From contig CAVOGE010000007.1 in the NCBI GenBank assembly GCA_963695195.1, forward strand, positions 1,550,001-1,614,000: DNA of 64,000 bases, given 5' to 3'. The position numbers were made by a program, and so were the translations under genes. The notes beneath the pieces are model-generated. The model searched no databases. It had not been told where the DNA came from and was given only the letters and a program-made list of their open reading frames with translations. This DNA is from CF-167 sp963695195 (GTDB taxonomy: Bacteria > Chloroflexota > Limnocylindria > QHBO01). This document shows, piece by piece, positions 52,834-60,749 of the stretch; the stretch's first letter is position 1; each line of letters opens with the position of its first letter.

Positions 52834-54462
52834 GTGGCAAAGCAGATTCTGTTCGATGAGGAGGCACGACGCGCGCTGAAGCGCGGGGTCGACAAGATGG
52901 CCGACGCCGTCAAGGTCACCCTGGGCCCGCGCGGCCGGTACGCACTCCTCGACAAGAAGTTCGGCTCGCCGACCATCACCAATGACGGCGTCACCATCGC
53001 GCGTGACGTCGAGCTGGAGGATCCCTACGAGAACATGGGGGCCCAGCTGCTCGAGGAGGTCGCGGCCAAGACCAACGACATCGCCGGTGACGGCACCACC
53101 ACCAGCATCGTGCTCGCCCAGGCGATCATCACCGAGGGCCTGCGCAACGTGACCGCGGGTGCCAACCCGATGGCTCTCAAGCGCGGCATCGAGCGCGGCG
53201 TCGCCGCCGTGGTCGAGGAGATCAAGCGCCTCAGCAAGCCGGTCGACTCCAAGGACGACATCGCTCACATCGCGGCCATCAGCGCCCGTGACACCGAGAT
53301 CGGCGAGATGATCGCCGAGGTCATGGAGAAGGTCGGCAAGGACGGCGTGGTCACCGTCGAGGAGAGCCAGGGGCTCAAGCTCGACAAGGAGTACGTTGAG
53401 GGGATGCAGCTCGATCGCGGCTACATCTCGCCGTACATGGTGACCAGCAATGATGGCGGCAAGCTCGAGGCGACGCTCGACGCCCCGTTCATCCTGGTCA
53501 CCGACAAGAAGATCAGCGCGGTCGCCGATATCCTGCCGACCCTCGAGAAGGTGGTGCAGCACGGGAAGCCGCTCCTGATCGTGGCCGAGGACGTGGACGG
53601 CGAGGCCCTGGCCACGCTCGTGGTCAACAAGCTGCGCGGCACGATCAACGTGCTGGCCATCAAGGCCCCCGGCTTCGGCGATCGTCGCAAGGCCATGCTC
53701 GAGGACATCGCCACCCTGACCGGGGCGCGGGTCATCAGCGAGGAGGTCGGGCGCAAGCTCGACAGCGTCACGGTCGAGGACCTCGGTCAGGCGCGCCGCG
53801 TGACGGCCAACAAGGACACCACCACGATAGTCGAAGGCAAGGGCGACAAGAGTGCCCTCGAGGCGCGCAAGTCGCAGATCAAGCTCCAGATCGAGGACAC
53901 CACCAGCGACTTCGACCGCGAGAAGCTCCAGGAGCGCCTGGCCAAGCTTTCCGGCGGCGTGGCGGTGCTCAAGGTCGGCGCGGCCACCGAGGTCGAGCTC
54001 AAGGAGAAGAAGCACCGCATCGAGGACGCGCTGTCGGCGGCCCGCGCGGGCGTCGAGGAGGGCATGGTCGCCGGTGGCGGCTCGGTCCTGCTTCACGCGG
54101 TGCCAGCGCTCGACCAGGTCGAGGCGCTCGGTGACGAGGCGACCGGCGTGAACATCCTGCGCCGCGCGCTGGAGGAGCCGCTCCGCCAGATCGCGGCCAA
54201 CGCGGGGATGGAGGGATCCGTCGTCGTGGAGGCGGTCCGCAAGATGAAGCCCGGCAACGGGTACGACGCCCAGAAGGGCGAGTACACCGATATGTTCGCG
54301 GCCGGCATCATCGACCCGGCCAAGGTGACCCGTTCGGCGCTCGAGAACGCCGCGTCGGTTGCGGCGCTCATGCTGACCACCGAGACGATCATCACCGACC
54401 TCCCCGAGAAGGACAAGGCGCCGATGCCCGGCATGGGCGGCGGCGGGATGGGCGACTACTAG
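52834..54462 (+). CDS. groEL: Chaperonin GroEL
   Basis: A 542-aa chaperonin subunit: MAKQILFDEEARRALKRGVD, VKVTLGPRGRYALLDKKFGS, the ATP site AGDGTTTSIVLAQAI, RGYISPYMVT, the late AAEEG-like stretch VEEGMVAGGGSVLLHA, and the GMGGGGMGDY tail. It starts at GTG 52834 behind CAGGAGGAC. It is cotranscribed with groES and followed by a hairpin terminator. Confidence 0.98.
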   Translation: MAKQILFDEEARRALKRGVDKMADAVKVTLGPRGRYALLDKKFGSPTITNDGVTIARDVELEDPYENMGAQLLEEVAAKTNDIAGDGTTTSIVLAQAIITEGLRNVTAGANPMALKRGIERGVAAVVEEIKRLSKPVDSKDDIAHIAAISARDTEIGEMIAEVMEKVGKDGVVTVEESQGLKLDKEYVEGMQLDRGYISPYMVTSNDGGKLEATLDAPFILVTDKKISAVADILPTLEKVVQHGKPLLIVAEDVDGEALATLVVNKLRGTINVLAIKAPGFGDRRKAMLEDIATLTGARVISEEVGRKLDSVTVEDLGQARRVTANKDTTTIVEGKGDKSALEARKSQIKLQIEDTTSDFDREKLQERLAKLSGGVAVLKVGAATEVELKEKKHRIEDALSAARAGVEEGMVAGGGSVLLHAVPALDQVEALGDEATGVNILRRALEEPLRQIAANAGMEGSVVVEAVRKMKPGNGYDAQKGEYTDMFAAGIIDPAKVTRSALENAASVAALMLTTETIITDLPEKDKAPMPGMGGGGMGDY

Positions 54463-54474
54463 TCCGACCTTCCC

Positions 54475-54520
54475 AAGCACCAAGGCGAGGGTCCCGGCTT
54501 CGGCCGGGGCCCTCGTGCTT
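54475..54520 (+). terminator. Terminator after groEL
   Basis: The core stem GAGGGTCCCGGC / GCCGGGGCCCTC (54487-54498 and 54503-54514, one T-G pair) is closed by a TTCG tetraloop. The outer AAGCAC (54475-54480) and GTGCTT (54515-54520) extend the pairing across a bulge. CTTTGT follows. Confidence 0.85.
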
Positions 54521-54593
54521 TGTGACGGCGCAGGACCGGCGGAGTACCACGGTCATAGCCGATCGGTCTATTCCGCGCTCGCTGGTTCACCGA

Positions 54594-54599
54594 TACGGT
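54594..54599 (+). promoter_or_regulatory. Leaderless-type promoter (TACGGT)
   Basis: TACGGT ends 7 nt before ATG 54607 of the GGDEF/HD-GYP gene; no ribosome binding site is seen. This choice also decides between GTG 54601, ATG 54607 and GTG 54610. Confidence 0.45.
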
Positions 54600-54606
54600 T
54601 GTGGGA

Positions 54607-56517
54607 ATGGTGACCACCACGCCGACCGAGCCTGGCGTACCGCCTCACGCTGACCACCGTCTGGCTGCCACCCCGACGTGGCGGCCAAGTCTTCGTCTCG
54701 TGGTGGCCGGGGCGGCACTGGCGATCGTGGTCGGGATGGCGGTGGTGATCTCCAACGTGGTGGCAGACCGACTTCGCGATCTGGCGATCGATGCCGCGCT
54801 GGAGCACGCCGAGTCGGTGGTGCGTGCCAACCTGGATCCTTCGCTGGCCAGCGAGGCGCTGCAGCCCGATGCGCCGCGCGACCCCACGCTCGACACTCAG
54901 CTGGAGCTGCTGGTCCAGGGTGGCGAGATGAGCCGCGTCGTGATCTGGGCGCCTGACGGACGCGTCGTCTACAGCTCCGACCCTGGACTGAGAGGGCTTG
55001 TCTTCCCCATCGGCGACGAGCTCCGCAGGGCGCTGGAGGGGGAGACGACCAAGGAGTACGGCACCGAGGCGGAAGACGAAGCCGCGGCTGCCCAGACCAC
55101 CAGGTTGCCCGTCCCCTTCCTCGAACTGTATGTGCCGATTCGCGGAATGACCGACGGCAACCCACTCGGCGTGTACGAGGTCTACCAGGACGCCCGCCCG
55201 ATCCAGGCGGCCGTTGCCAGCGCCCGGAACGTGGTGCTGCTCATCGCCCTGGGTGCAGCACTCGCGCTCTTCGCCGTGCTGTGGCTGGCCTTCAGCGGGG
55301 CGAGCAGATTGCTCGACCGCCAGAATCGTCAGCTGCGCGAGCGTGCGGTGCGCGACCCGCTCACCGGCCTTGCGAATCATGGGTACATGCTGGAGCGCCT
55401 CACCCACGCGCTGTCACAACACCGGGCCGGGGGAATCGCGGTCATCGACATCGACGCGTTTCGCCTGTTGAACGCCGGCCACGGGCACCGAGCGGGCGAC
55501 CAGGCACTGCGTGCCGTCGCGGACGCGCTCGATGCGGTCGCCCGACCCGACCAGATCGCAGGGCGATTTGGTCCCGACGAGTTCCTCCTGGCCGATTTCA
55601 GCGACGCCGGCGCTCGGCTGCTCCCGACGCTGGACACCCTCCGTGAGGTACTGCATGCGATCGAGCTGCGCTTCTCCGGCACCGAGGTCCTGCCCATCAG
55701 CGTGTCGATCGGCGTTGCGCACGCTCCGGCCGACGGGACTCGGCCACTGGAGCTGATCAGCGTCGCGGAGTCCGCGCTCCGGGAGGCAAAGACCGGTGGC
55801 GGGGCGGTGACCAAGGTGGCCGACCAGTCGACCATCGGCTCGCTCGCTGCGCAGAACACCATCTTCGGCGTCTTCGAGGGCCTGGTCGCCACCGTCGACG
55901 CGAAGGATCACTACACGCGCGCCCACTCCGAGGACGTCACCGTGCACGCGCTCTTCCTTGCGCAGGCCATGGGCCTCGGCGACGAGGACCTGCGACTGCT
56001 GCGGCTGGCGGGGCTTCTGCACGACATCGGGAAGGTGGGCGTGCCGGACGGCATCCTACGCAAGCCCGGACCGCTCACCGACGAGGAGTACGACATCGTC
56101 AAGCAGCATGTGGCACTCGGGGACGCGATCGTGGGTGCCGTGCCGCAGCTCAGCGAGGTCAGAACCAGCGTCCGCCATCACCATGAACGCTGGGATGGTG
56201 CCGGATACCTCGATGGCCTTGCCGGAACAGGCATCCCGCTGCACGCCCGGATCCTGGCCGTCGCCGACGCATACAGCGCCATGACCACCACCCGCCCGTA
56301 CCGCAAGGCGTTGCCGCCGCAGGTGGCGCTCGCCCGCATCGCGCGAGCGGCCGGAAGCCAGCTCGATCCGACCCTGGCGATGACCTTCGTGCGCGCCATG
56401 CGGGCGCAGGCCGAGGCCGATGCACGCAGCTTGATTCCCCACCAGTCGGGAAGTGGCGTTGCAGAGCGTCGGTTCCGCCTTCGGCCCGGCGATCGGCGCG
56501 AACTCCCCGCTGACTGA
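54607..56517 (+). CDS. Membrane GGDEF (degenerate) - HD-GYP signalling protein
   Basis: About 636 aa. Two membrane helices (about 33-51 and 208-228) enclose an extracytoplasmic sensor domain with RVVIWAPDGRVVYSSDPGL. The GGDEF domain (about 245-400; VRDPLTGLANHGYMLERL) has GPDEF at its signature (about 322), so cyclase activity is doubtful. The HD-GYP domain has LLHDIGKVGVPDGIL (about 470), HHHERWDGAGYLDGLAG, GIPLHARILAVADAYSAM and the Lys of TRPYRKALP. Likely a c-di-GMP phosphodiesterase tuned by the inactive GGDEF part. Confidence 0.88.
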   Translation: MVTTTPTEPGVPPHADHRLAATPTWRPSLRLVVAGAALAIVVGMAVVISNVVADRLRDLAIDAALEHAESVVRANLDPSLASEALQPDAPRDPTLDTQLELLVQGGEMSRVVIWAPDGRVVYSSDPGLRGLVFPIGDELRRALEGETTKEYGTEAEDEAAAAQTTRLPVPFLELYVPIRGMTDGNPLGVYEVYQDARPIQAAVASARNVVLLIALGAALALFAVLWLAFSGASRLLDRQNRQLRERAVRDPLTGLANHGYMLERLTHALSQHRAGGIAVIDIDAFRLLNAGHGHRAGDQALRAVADALDAVARPDQIAGRFGPDEFLLADFSDAGARLLPTLDTLREVLHAIELRFSGTEVLPISVSIGVAHAPADGTRPLELISVAESALREAKTGGGAVTKVADQSTIGSLAAQNTIFGVFEGLVATVDAKDHYTRAHSEDVTVHALFLAQAMGLGDEDLRLLRLAGLLHDIGKVGVPDGILRKPGPLTDEEYDIVKQHVALGDAIVGAVPQLSEVRTSVRHHHERWDGAGYLDGLAGTGIPLHARILAVADAYSAMTTTRPYRKALPPQVALARIARAAGSQLDPTLAMTFVRAMRAQAEADARSLIPHQSGSGVAERRFRLRPGDRRELPAD

Positions 56518-56558
56518 TCCACTTGCGGCCCGGCTCGCCCCGTGCGTGTCCGATCGAG

Positions 56559-56564
56559 TAGGCT
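56559..56564 (+). promoter_or_regulatory. Leaderless-type promoter (TAGGCT)
   Basis: TAGGCT ends 6 nt before GTG 56571. The hexamer and spacing are the same as at 40543-40555. Confidence 0.5.
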
Positions 56565-56570
56565 CACCGC

Positions 56571-56987
56571 GTGACGCACCGAGCCGGCACGACCCCGATC
56601 CGCTTCGCGGTGATTGCAATCGCCGCGCTGCTGCTCATCCTGGCCGCCTGCAGCACGGGCGAATCGCGCTCATTCACGCTCGCGACGCTGAACAATTCGG
56701 GCGTGACCGGCACGGCGGTCCTCACTGATCTGGGCGACGGCTCCACCCGCGTGGTCATCGACGTTGACCCTGCCGGCCATCCCGCGATGCCCGCGCACAT
56801 TCACCCCGGCACCTGCGCCAACCTCGTACCACAGCCGCTCCACGGGCTGAGCACCATCATCGACGGAGCGTCGGAGACGGTCGTCCCCGCATCGCTGGTG
56901 GATCTGCTCGCCGGCGACTTGGCGATCAACCTGCACTTCTCAGCGTCCGACATGGGTACCTACACAGCCTGCGTCGACCTGAACTGA
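56571..56987 (+). CDS. Secreted lipoprotein, CHRD/SodC-like beta domain
   Basis: A 138-aa protein with a signal peptide ending ILAAC (Cys27), then a small beta-rich domain: TGTAVLTDLGDGSTRVVIDV, HPAMPAHIHPGTCANLVP, LHFSASDMGTYTACVDLN. The PAHIHPGTC pattern and the closing TYTAC resemble the CHRD or Cu/Zn-SOD-like folds, but metal ligands are incomplete, so enzyme activity is not claimed. GTG 56571 set by the upstream box. Confidence 0.7.
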   Translation: MTHRAGTTPIRFAVIAIAALLLILAACSTGESRSFTLATLNNSGVTGTAVLTDLGDGSTRVVIDVDPAGHPAMPAHIHPGTCANLVPQPLHGLSTIIDGASETVVPASLVDLLAGDLAINLHFSASDMGTYTACVDLN

Positions 56988-57094
56988 CGGAGCCGGTGGC
57001 CGCGGCGCAGCGTTTTGTCGATGTGGGGATCCAGCGGAGCGTCGTAGGGTCGGGACGCGGATGAACGTGTCCATGACGCAACTGGGAGGAATCG

Positions 57095-57463
57095 ATGCGG
57101 TACGTGTTGTTCAACTATGTGGACTCCGAAGACGCCAAGGCCTGGGAGGCGATGACTCCTGAAGCGCAGGCCGCTGATGTCGAGCGCCACCGGGACTGGT
57201 TCGCTAAGTGGCGCGAACATGTCGTGGGTGGCGAGGAGCTGGACTGGCCGAGGAGGGTCAAGACCCTGCGGCCGGGGCGACAGGGCGAAGGGGTGGTCGT
57301 CACCGACGGCCCGTTCGTCGAGACCAAGGAGCTGCTCGGCGGCTTCGTCATCCTGGAGGCAGCCGATCTCGACGAGGCGGTCGCCATGGCGTCGGAGTGG
57401 CCGTCGCTCGTCAGCCAGCCGAACGCAACCGTCCAGGTGCAGCCGGTCTACGTACGGGACTGA
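57095..57463 (+). CDS. YCII-related domain protein
   Basis: A 122-aa ferredoxin-like-fold protein: MRYVLFNYVDSEDAKAWEAM, VVVTDGPFVETKELLGGFVI and AADLDEAVAMASEWPS. The DGPF motif is the hallmark of the YCII/DGPF group, often encoded near ECF sigma factors and thought to bind small molecules; no sigma gene adjoins here. RBS GGGAGGA lies 8 nt before ATG 57095. Confidence 0.88.
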   Translation: MRYVLFNYVDSEDAKAWEAMTPEAQAADVERHRDWFAKWREHVVGGEELDWPRRVKTLRPGRQGEGVVVTDGPFVETKELLGGFVILEAADLDEAVAMASEWPSLVSQPNATVQVQPVYVRD

Positions 57464-57510
57464 GGTTCGCAGCTCGTGGCCGGCCGCCGGGGGGCATCGG
57501 CCGCGCGGTC

Positions 57511-57516
57511 TAGAAT
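57511..57516 (+). promoter_or_regulatory. Leaderless-type promoter (TAGAAT) of the helicase gene
   Basis: TAGAAT ends 7 nt before ATG 57524; no ribosome binding site. Confidence 0.6.
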
Positions 57517-57523
57517 CGGACCG

Positions 57524-60019
57524 ATGCCCACCAACGCCCCCAAGGCCGCTGACCCTGCCGCTCCGGCTGCCGGGGAGCAGCTTCTCGCCAGCCTGAACGA
57601 ACCGCAGCGCGAGGCCGTCGCGCACCGCGATGGCCCGCTCCTGATCCTGGCCGGAGCGGGCTCTGGCAAGACGCGTGTGCTGGCGCATCGAGTCGCCTAC
57701 CTTGTCGCCACCGGAACCAAGCCGTGGCAGATCGTGGCCGTCACCTTCACCAACAAGGCCGCCAACGAGATGCGCGAACGGATCGCCGGGCTGATCGGGG
57801 AGGAGGCGGCCCGCGAGGCGACGATCGGTACCTTTCACGCCATCTGCGCCCGGATCCTGCGCCGCGACGGCGGCGCCATCGGTCTGAGCCGGAGCTTCAC
57901 CATCTACGACCGTGCCGACCAGGTCGCGCTGGTCAAGGGGATCCTGCGGCGCCTCGATCTCGACGAGAAGCGGTTCGCGCCGGCCGGGATGCTGGCCTGG
58001 ATCGGGCAGCGCAAGGACGAGCTTGCCGACCCGGCGACGGCCACCAGGCAGGCTGCCAACTATTACGACGAGACCGCGGCCCGTGTGTATGACGCGTACC
58101 AGCGGCAGCTGGTCGAGGACGAGGCGGTCGATTTCGACGACCTCCTGATGCGCGCCGTCTTCCTCTTCGAGCAGCACCCCGACGTGCTGGCCCGCTACCA
58201 GGGCCGGTGGCTGCAGATCCTGGTCGACGAGTACCAGGACACGAACCGCGCGCAGTACCTGCTCTGCAGCCTGCTGGCCGCGAAGCACGGCAACCTGGCG
58301 GTGGTCGGCGACGACGACCAGAGCATCTACTCCTGGCGTGGCGCCGACATGCGCAACATCCTCGACTTCGAGCGTGACCATCCGACCGCTCGCGTGGTGA
58401 AGCTCGAGCAGAACTACCGCTCCACCCAGACGATCCTGGACGCTGCCCACGCCGTCGTATCGCGCAACGAGGGGCGCAAGGACAAGAAGCTGTGGACCGA
58501 TCGCGGGGCGGGCACCCAGATCGCGGTCTTCGACGCCTACAACGAGTACGAGGAGGCCGAATTCGTCGCGCGCCAGATCGAGCGGCTGTGCGGTGGCGGT
58601 CGCGTTTCGCGGGGGAGCCTGCTCACCCGGCGGGCGGAGGACGACGAGGGGAGCCGGCGATACGGCGAGGTCGCCATCGCGTACCGCATCAACGCCCAGA
58701 GCCGCGTGCTGGAGGAGGCGTTCATCCGCTTCGGGATCCCGTACCAGCTCGTCGGCGGAACCCGCTTCTACGAGCGCCGCGAGGTGAAGGACGCCCTCGG
58801 CTACGTGCGGCTGGCCCGCAATTCGGCCGACCGGGTCGCACTGGAGCGGGTGATCAACGTCCCGACCCGGGGGATCGGCGAGAAGACGCTCGCCGAACTG
58901 CGTGCCTCGGCTGATGCGCGCGGCGACACCCTGTGGAACGCGATCGAACGCGCCGAGGAGAATCCCAACCTGTCGCCGCGGGCGCGGGCAGCGCTGGCCG
59001 GCTTTGCCGACCTGGTGCGCGGCTTCGCGGCGCTCGCATCGGAGGGGCCGCCGTCGGCGCTCTTCGACGCGGTCTACGAACGCGTCGGCATGCGCGAGTC
59101 GCTCCAGAACGGAACCGATGAGGGCGAGGAGCGCTGGACCAACCTGCTGGAGCTGCGCAACCACGCGGCCGAGTTCGATGAGCTCGCCGTGCCCGAGGGT
59201 CTCGAGCGCTTCCTCGAGGAGGTGGCCCTGGTCAGCGACCAGGACGAGCTCGAAGACCGGCCTGACCGGGTCACGCTCATCACGCTGCACGCAGCAAAGG
59301 GGCTCGAGTTCCCGGTCGTCTTCATGGTGGGGCTCGAGGAGGGGCTGCTGCCGCACCGACGAGCGCTGGAGGACGACCGAGAGCTCGAGGAGGAGCGGAG
59401 ACTTGCCTACGTGGGCATGACCCGGGCCAAGGACCTGCTCTACCTGGTCCACGCCCGACACCGCTCCACTTGGGGCGTGGGGGCGGCCGCTGAGCCGTCC
59501 CGCTTCCTGGCAGAGCTTCCCGAGGAGCTGCTCGCCTCCGAGCGCGAGGAGCCGGCGCAGTTCCGCCGCACATGGGGCGCGCAGAGCGGGGGCGGCTGGC
59601 AACGTCGCGGCATCGACGACAGCGACTGGACCCCCGGCGGCTACCGTTCCCCTCGGCGGCGCGAATCCGAGCCGCTGCGACCGGTCAACCTGCCCGATCT
59701 GGCGGCCCCGGGGCGCGAACTTGACCGCGCGAAGGAGCGCGTGGCGGGGACGCGCTACCAGCCCGCCGAGGAGATCGACCTCGGCAGCGGGGCGTTCACG
59801 GCACCGGCCCCCGGCGGCACAAGCGACGCGGCAGCGTGGGACGGGACCGGCTCCGCAGCTGCCTGGCACGCGGGCGACAGGGTGCGGCATCGACGCTTCG
59901 GGGAGGGGATCGTGGTCTCCAGCAGGATCGAGAAGAGCGACGAATGGGTCACCGTCGCCTTCGTCGGACAGGGGGTCAAGGAGCTGATCGCTGCCTACGC
60001 CGGCCTCGAGCGCATCTGA
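57524..60019 (+). CDS. pcrA: ATP-dependent DNA helicase UvrD/PcrA
   Basis: An 831-aa SF1A helicase: LLASLNEPQREAVAHRDGPL (Q motif), Walker A AGAGSGKTRVLAHRVAYL (about 42), AVTFTNKAANEMRERI, Walker B ILVDEYQDTNRAQYLL, GDDDQSIYSWRGAD, VKLEQNYRSTQTIL, LITLHAAKGLEFPVVFMVGL and YVGMTRAKDLLYL. The C-terminal 55 residues (GDRVRHRRFGEGIVVSSRIE) form the Tudor-like domain of PcrA/UvrD that binds RNA polymerase. It serves repair and conflict resolution. ATG 57524 is fixed by the TAGAAT box. Confidence 0.95.
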   Translation: MPTNAPKAADPAAPAAGEQLLASLNEPQREAVAHRDGPLLILAGAGSGKTRVLAHRVAYLVATGTKPWQIVAVTFTNKAANEMRERIAGLIGEEAAREATIGTFHAICARILRRDGGAIGLSRSFTIYDRADQVALVKGILRRLDLDEKRFAPAGMLAWIGQRKDELADPATATRQAANYYDETAARVYDAYQRQLVEDEAVDFDDLLMRAVFLFEQHPDVLARYQGRWLQILVDEYQDTNRAQYLLCSLLAAKHGNLAVVGDDDQSIYSWRGADMRNILDFERDHPTARVVKLEQNYRSTQTILDAAHAVVSRNEGRKDKKLWTDRGAGTQIAVFDAYNEYEEAEFVARQIERLCGGGRVSRGSLLTRRAEDDEGSRRYGEVAIAYRINAQSRVLEEAFIRFGIPYQLVGGTRFYERREVKDALGYVRLARNSADRVALERVINVPTRGIGEKTLAELRASADARGDTLWNAIERAEENPNLSPRARAALAGFADLVRGFAALASEGPPSALFDAVYERVGMRESLQNGTDEGEERWTNLLELRNHAAEFDELAVPEGLERFLEEVALVSDQDELEDRPDRVTLITLHAAKGLEFPVVFMVGLEEGLLPHRRALEDDRELEEERRLAYVGMTRAKDLLYLVHARHRSTWGVGAAAEPSRFLAELPEELLASEREEPAQFRRTWGAQSGGGWQRRGIDDSDWTPGGYRSPRRRESEPLRPVNLPDLAAPGRELDRAKERVAGTRYQPAEEIDLGSGAFTAPAPGGTSDAAAWDGTGSAAAWHAGDRVRHRRFGEGIVVSSRIEKSDEWVTVAFVGQGVKELIAAYAGLERI

Positions 60020-60023
60020 CCAC

Positions 60024-60029
60024 TACAAT
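60024..60029 (+). promoter_or_regulatory. Leaderless-type promoter (TACAAT)
   Basis: TACAAT ends 7 nt before ATG 60037, only 4 nt after the helicase stop. Confidence 0.6.
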
Positions 60030-60036
60030 CGCGCCC

Positions 60037-60585
60037 ATGTCCGAACCGGATGCCCAGATACAGACCCTGCTCGACGGCCTCCGTGATGCGCGCGACGAGT
60101 TCCTGAAGGCTGTCGGCAACGTCGATCCCGGCCTGCGCACCGCTCCGGGACTGGTCGGCGACTGGTCTGCGCGCGAGCTGCTGGCCCACGTCGGCTACTG
60201 GGCCGGCCACGCCGCCGAGGCGCTCCACCGTGCCGAGCAGGGCGAGCTGGCCGAGTTCGGCCGCGACGACCTGTCGGTCGACGAGCGGAACGTGGTGGTG
60301 GCACGGGTCGCCGCGGAGGCCGACTACGGGACGGCGGCGTCCCGTGAGCAGGGGGCCTACGAGGCATTCGCAACGCGCCTGGCAGCAGTGGTGCCCGACA
60401 CGCTCGACGAACGCGACGCCGATGGCGACACCCTGGCGGAGATCATCGCCTTCGACGGCGCCGATCACTACCGCGAGCACACGCTCGACGTTCGTGCTTG
60501 GTTCGACGGGACCGATCCGGCTGATGACGAGGACGATGACGAGGACGATGACAAGGCCGAGGCACCGAAATCTGTGGACAGCTGA
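60037..60585 (+). CDS. DinB-like / maleylpyruvate-isomerase-type helical bundle protein
   Basis: A 182-aa predicted four-helix bundle: IQTLLDGLRDARDEFLKAVG, WSARELLAHVGYWAGHAAEA with His of the usual metal site, and DGADHYREHTLDVRAWFDG with the second His pair. This is the DinB_2/MDMPI superfamily, containing thiol-dependent enzymes; the activity is unknown. The last 25 residues form an acidic tail (DDEDDDEDDDKAEA). Confidence 0.75.
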   Translation: MSEPDAQIQTLLDGLRDARDEFLKAVGNVDPGLRTAPGLVGDWSARELLAHVGYWAGHAAEALHRAEQGELAEFGRDDLSVDERNVVVARVAAEADYGTAASREQGAYEAFATRLAAVVPDTLDERDADGDTLAEIIAFDGADHYREHTLDVRAWFDGTDPADDEDDDEDDDKAEAPKSVDS

Positions 60586-60714
60586 CTCGCACCACGAGAT
60601 CGCAGCCGGGCTGCTGTTAGACGCTCATTCGGCCTGATCTCACCCGAAACCGTGGCCCTATCGTGCTCAAGCAGCCTCGTGGGTCGGTCATCTCGGTGGC
60701 TAAGAGCAGCCTCA

Positions 60715-60741
60715 TTGCGAATCGGCGACTCCCCGTACAAT
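60715..60741 (+). promoter_or_regulatory. ligA promoter
   Basis: TTGCGA (60715-60720), 15 bp, TACAAT (60736-60741), which ends 8 nt before ATG 60750. No ribosome binding site. Confidence 0.6.
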
Positions 60742-60749
60742 CGGCCCCG

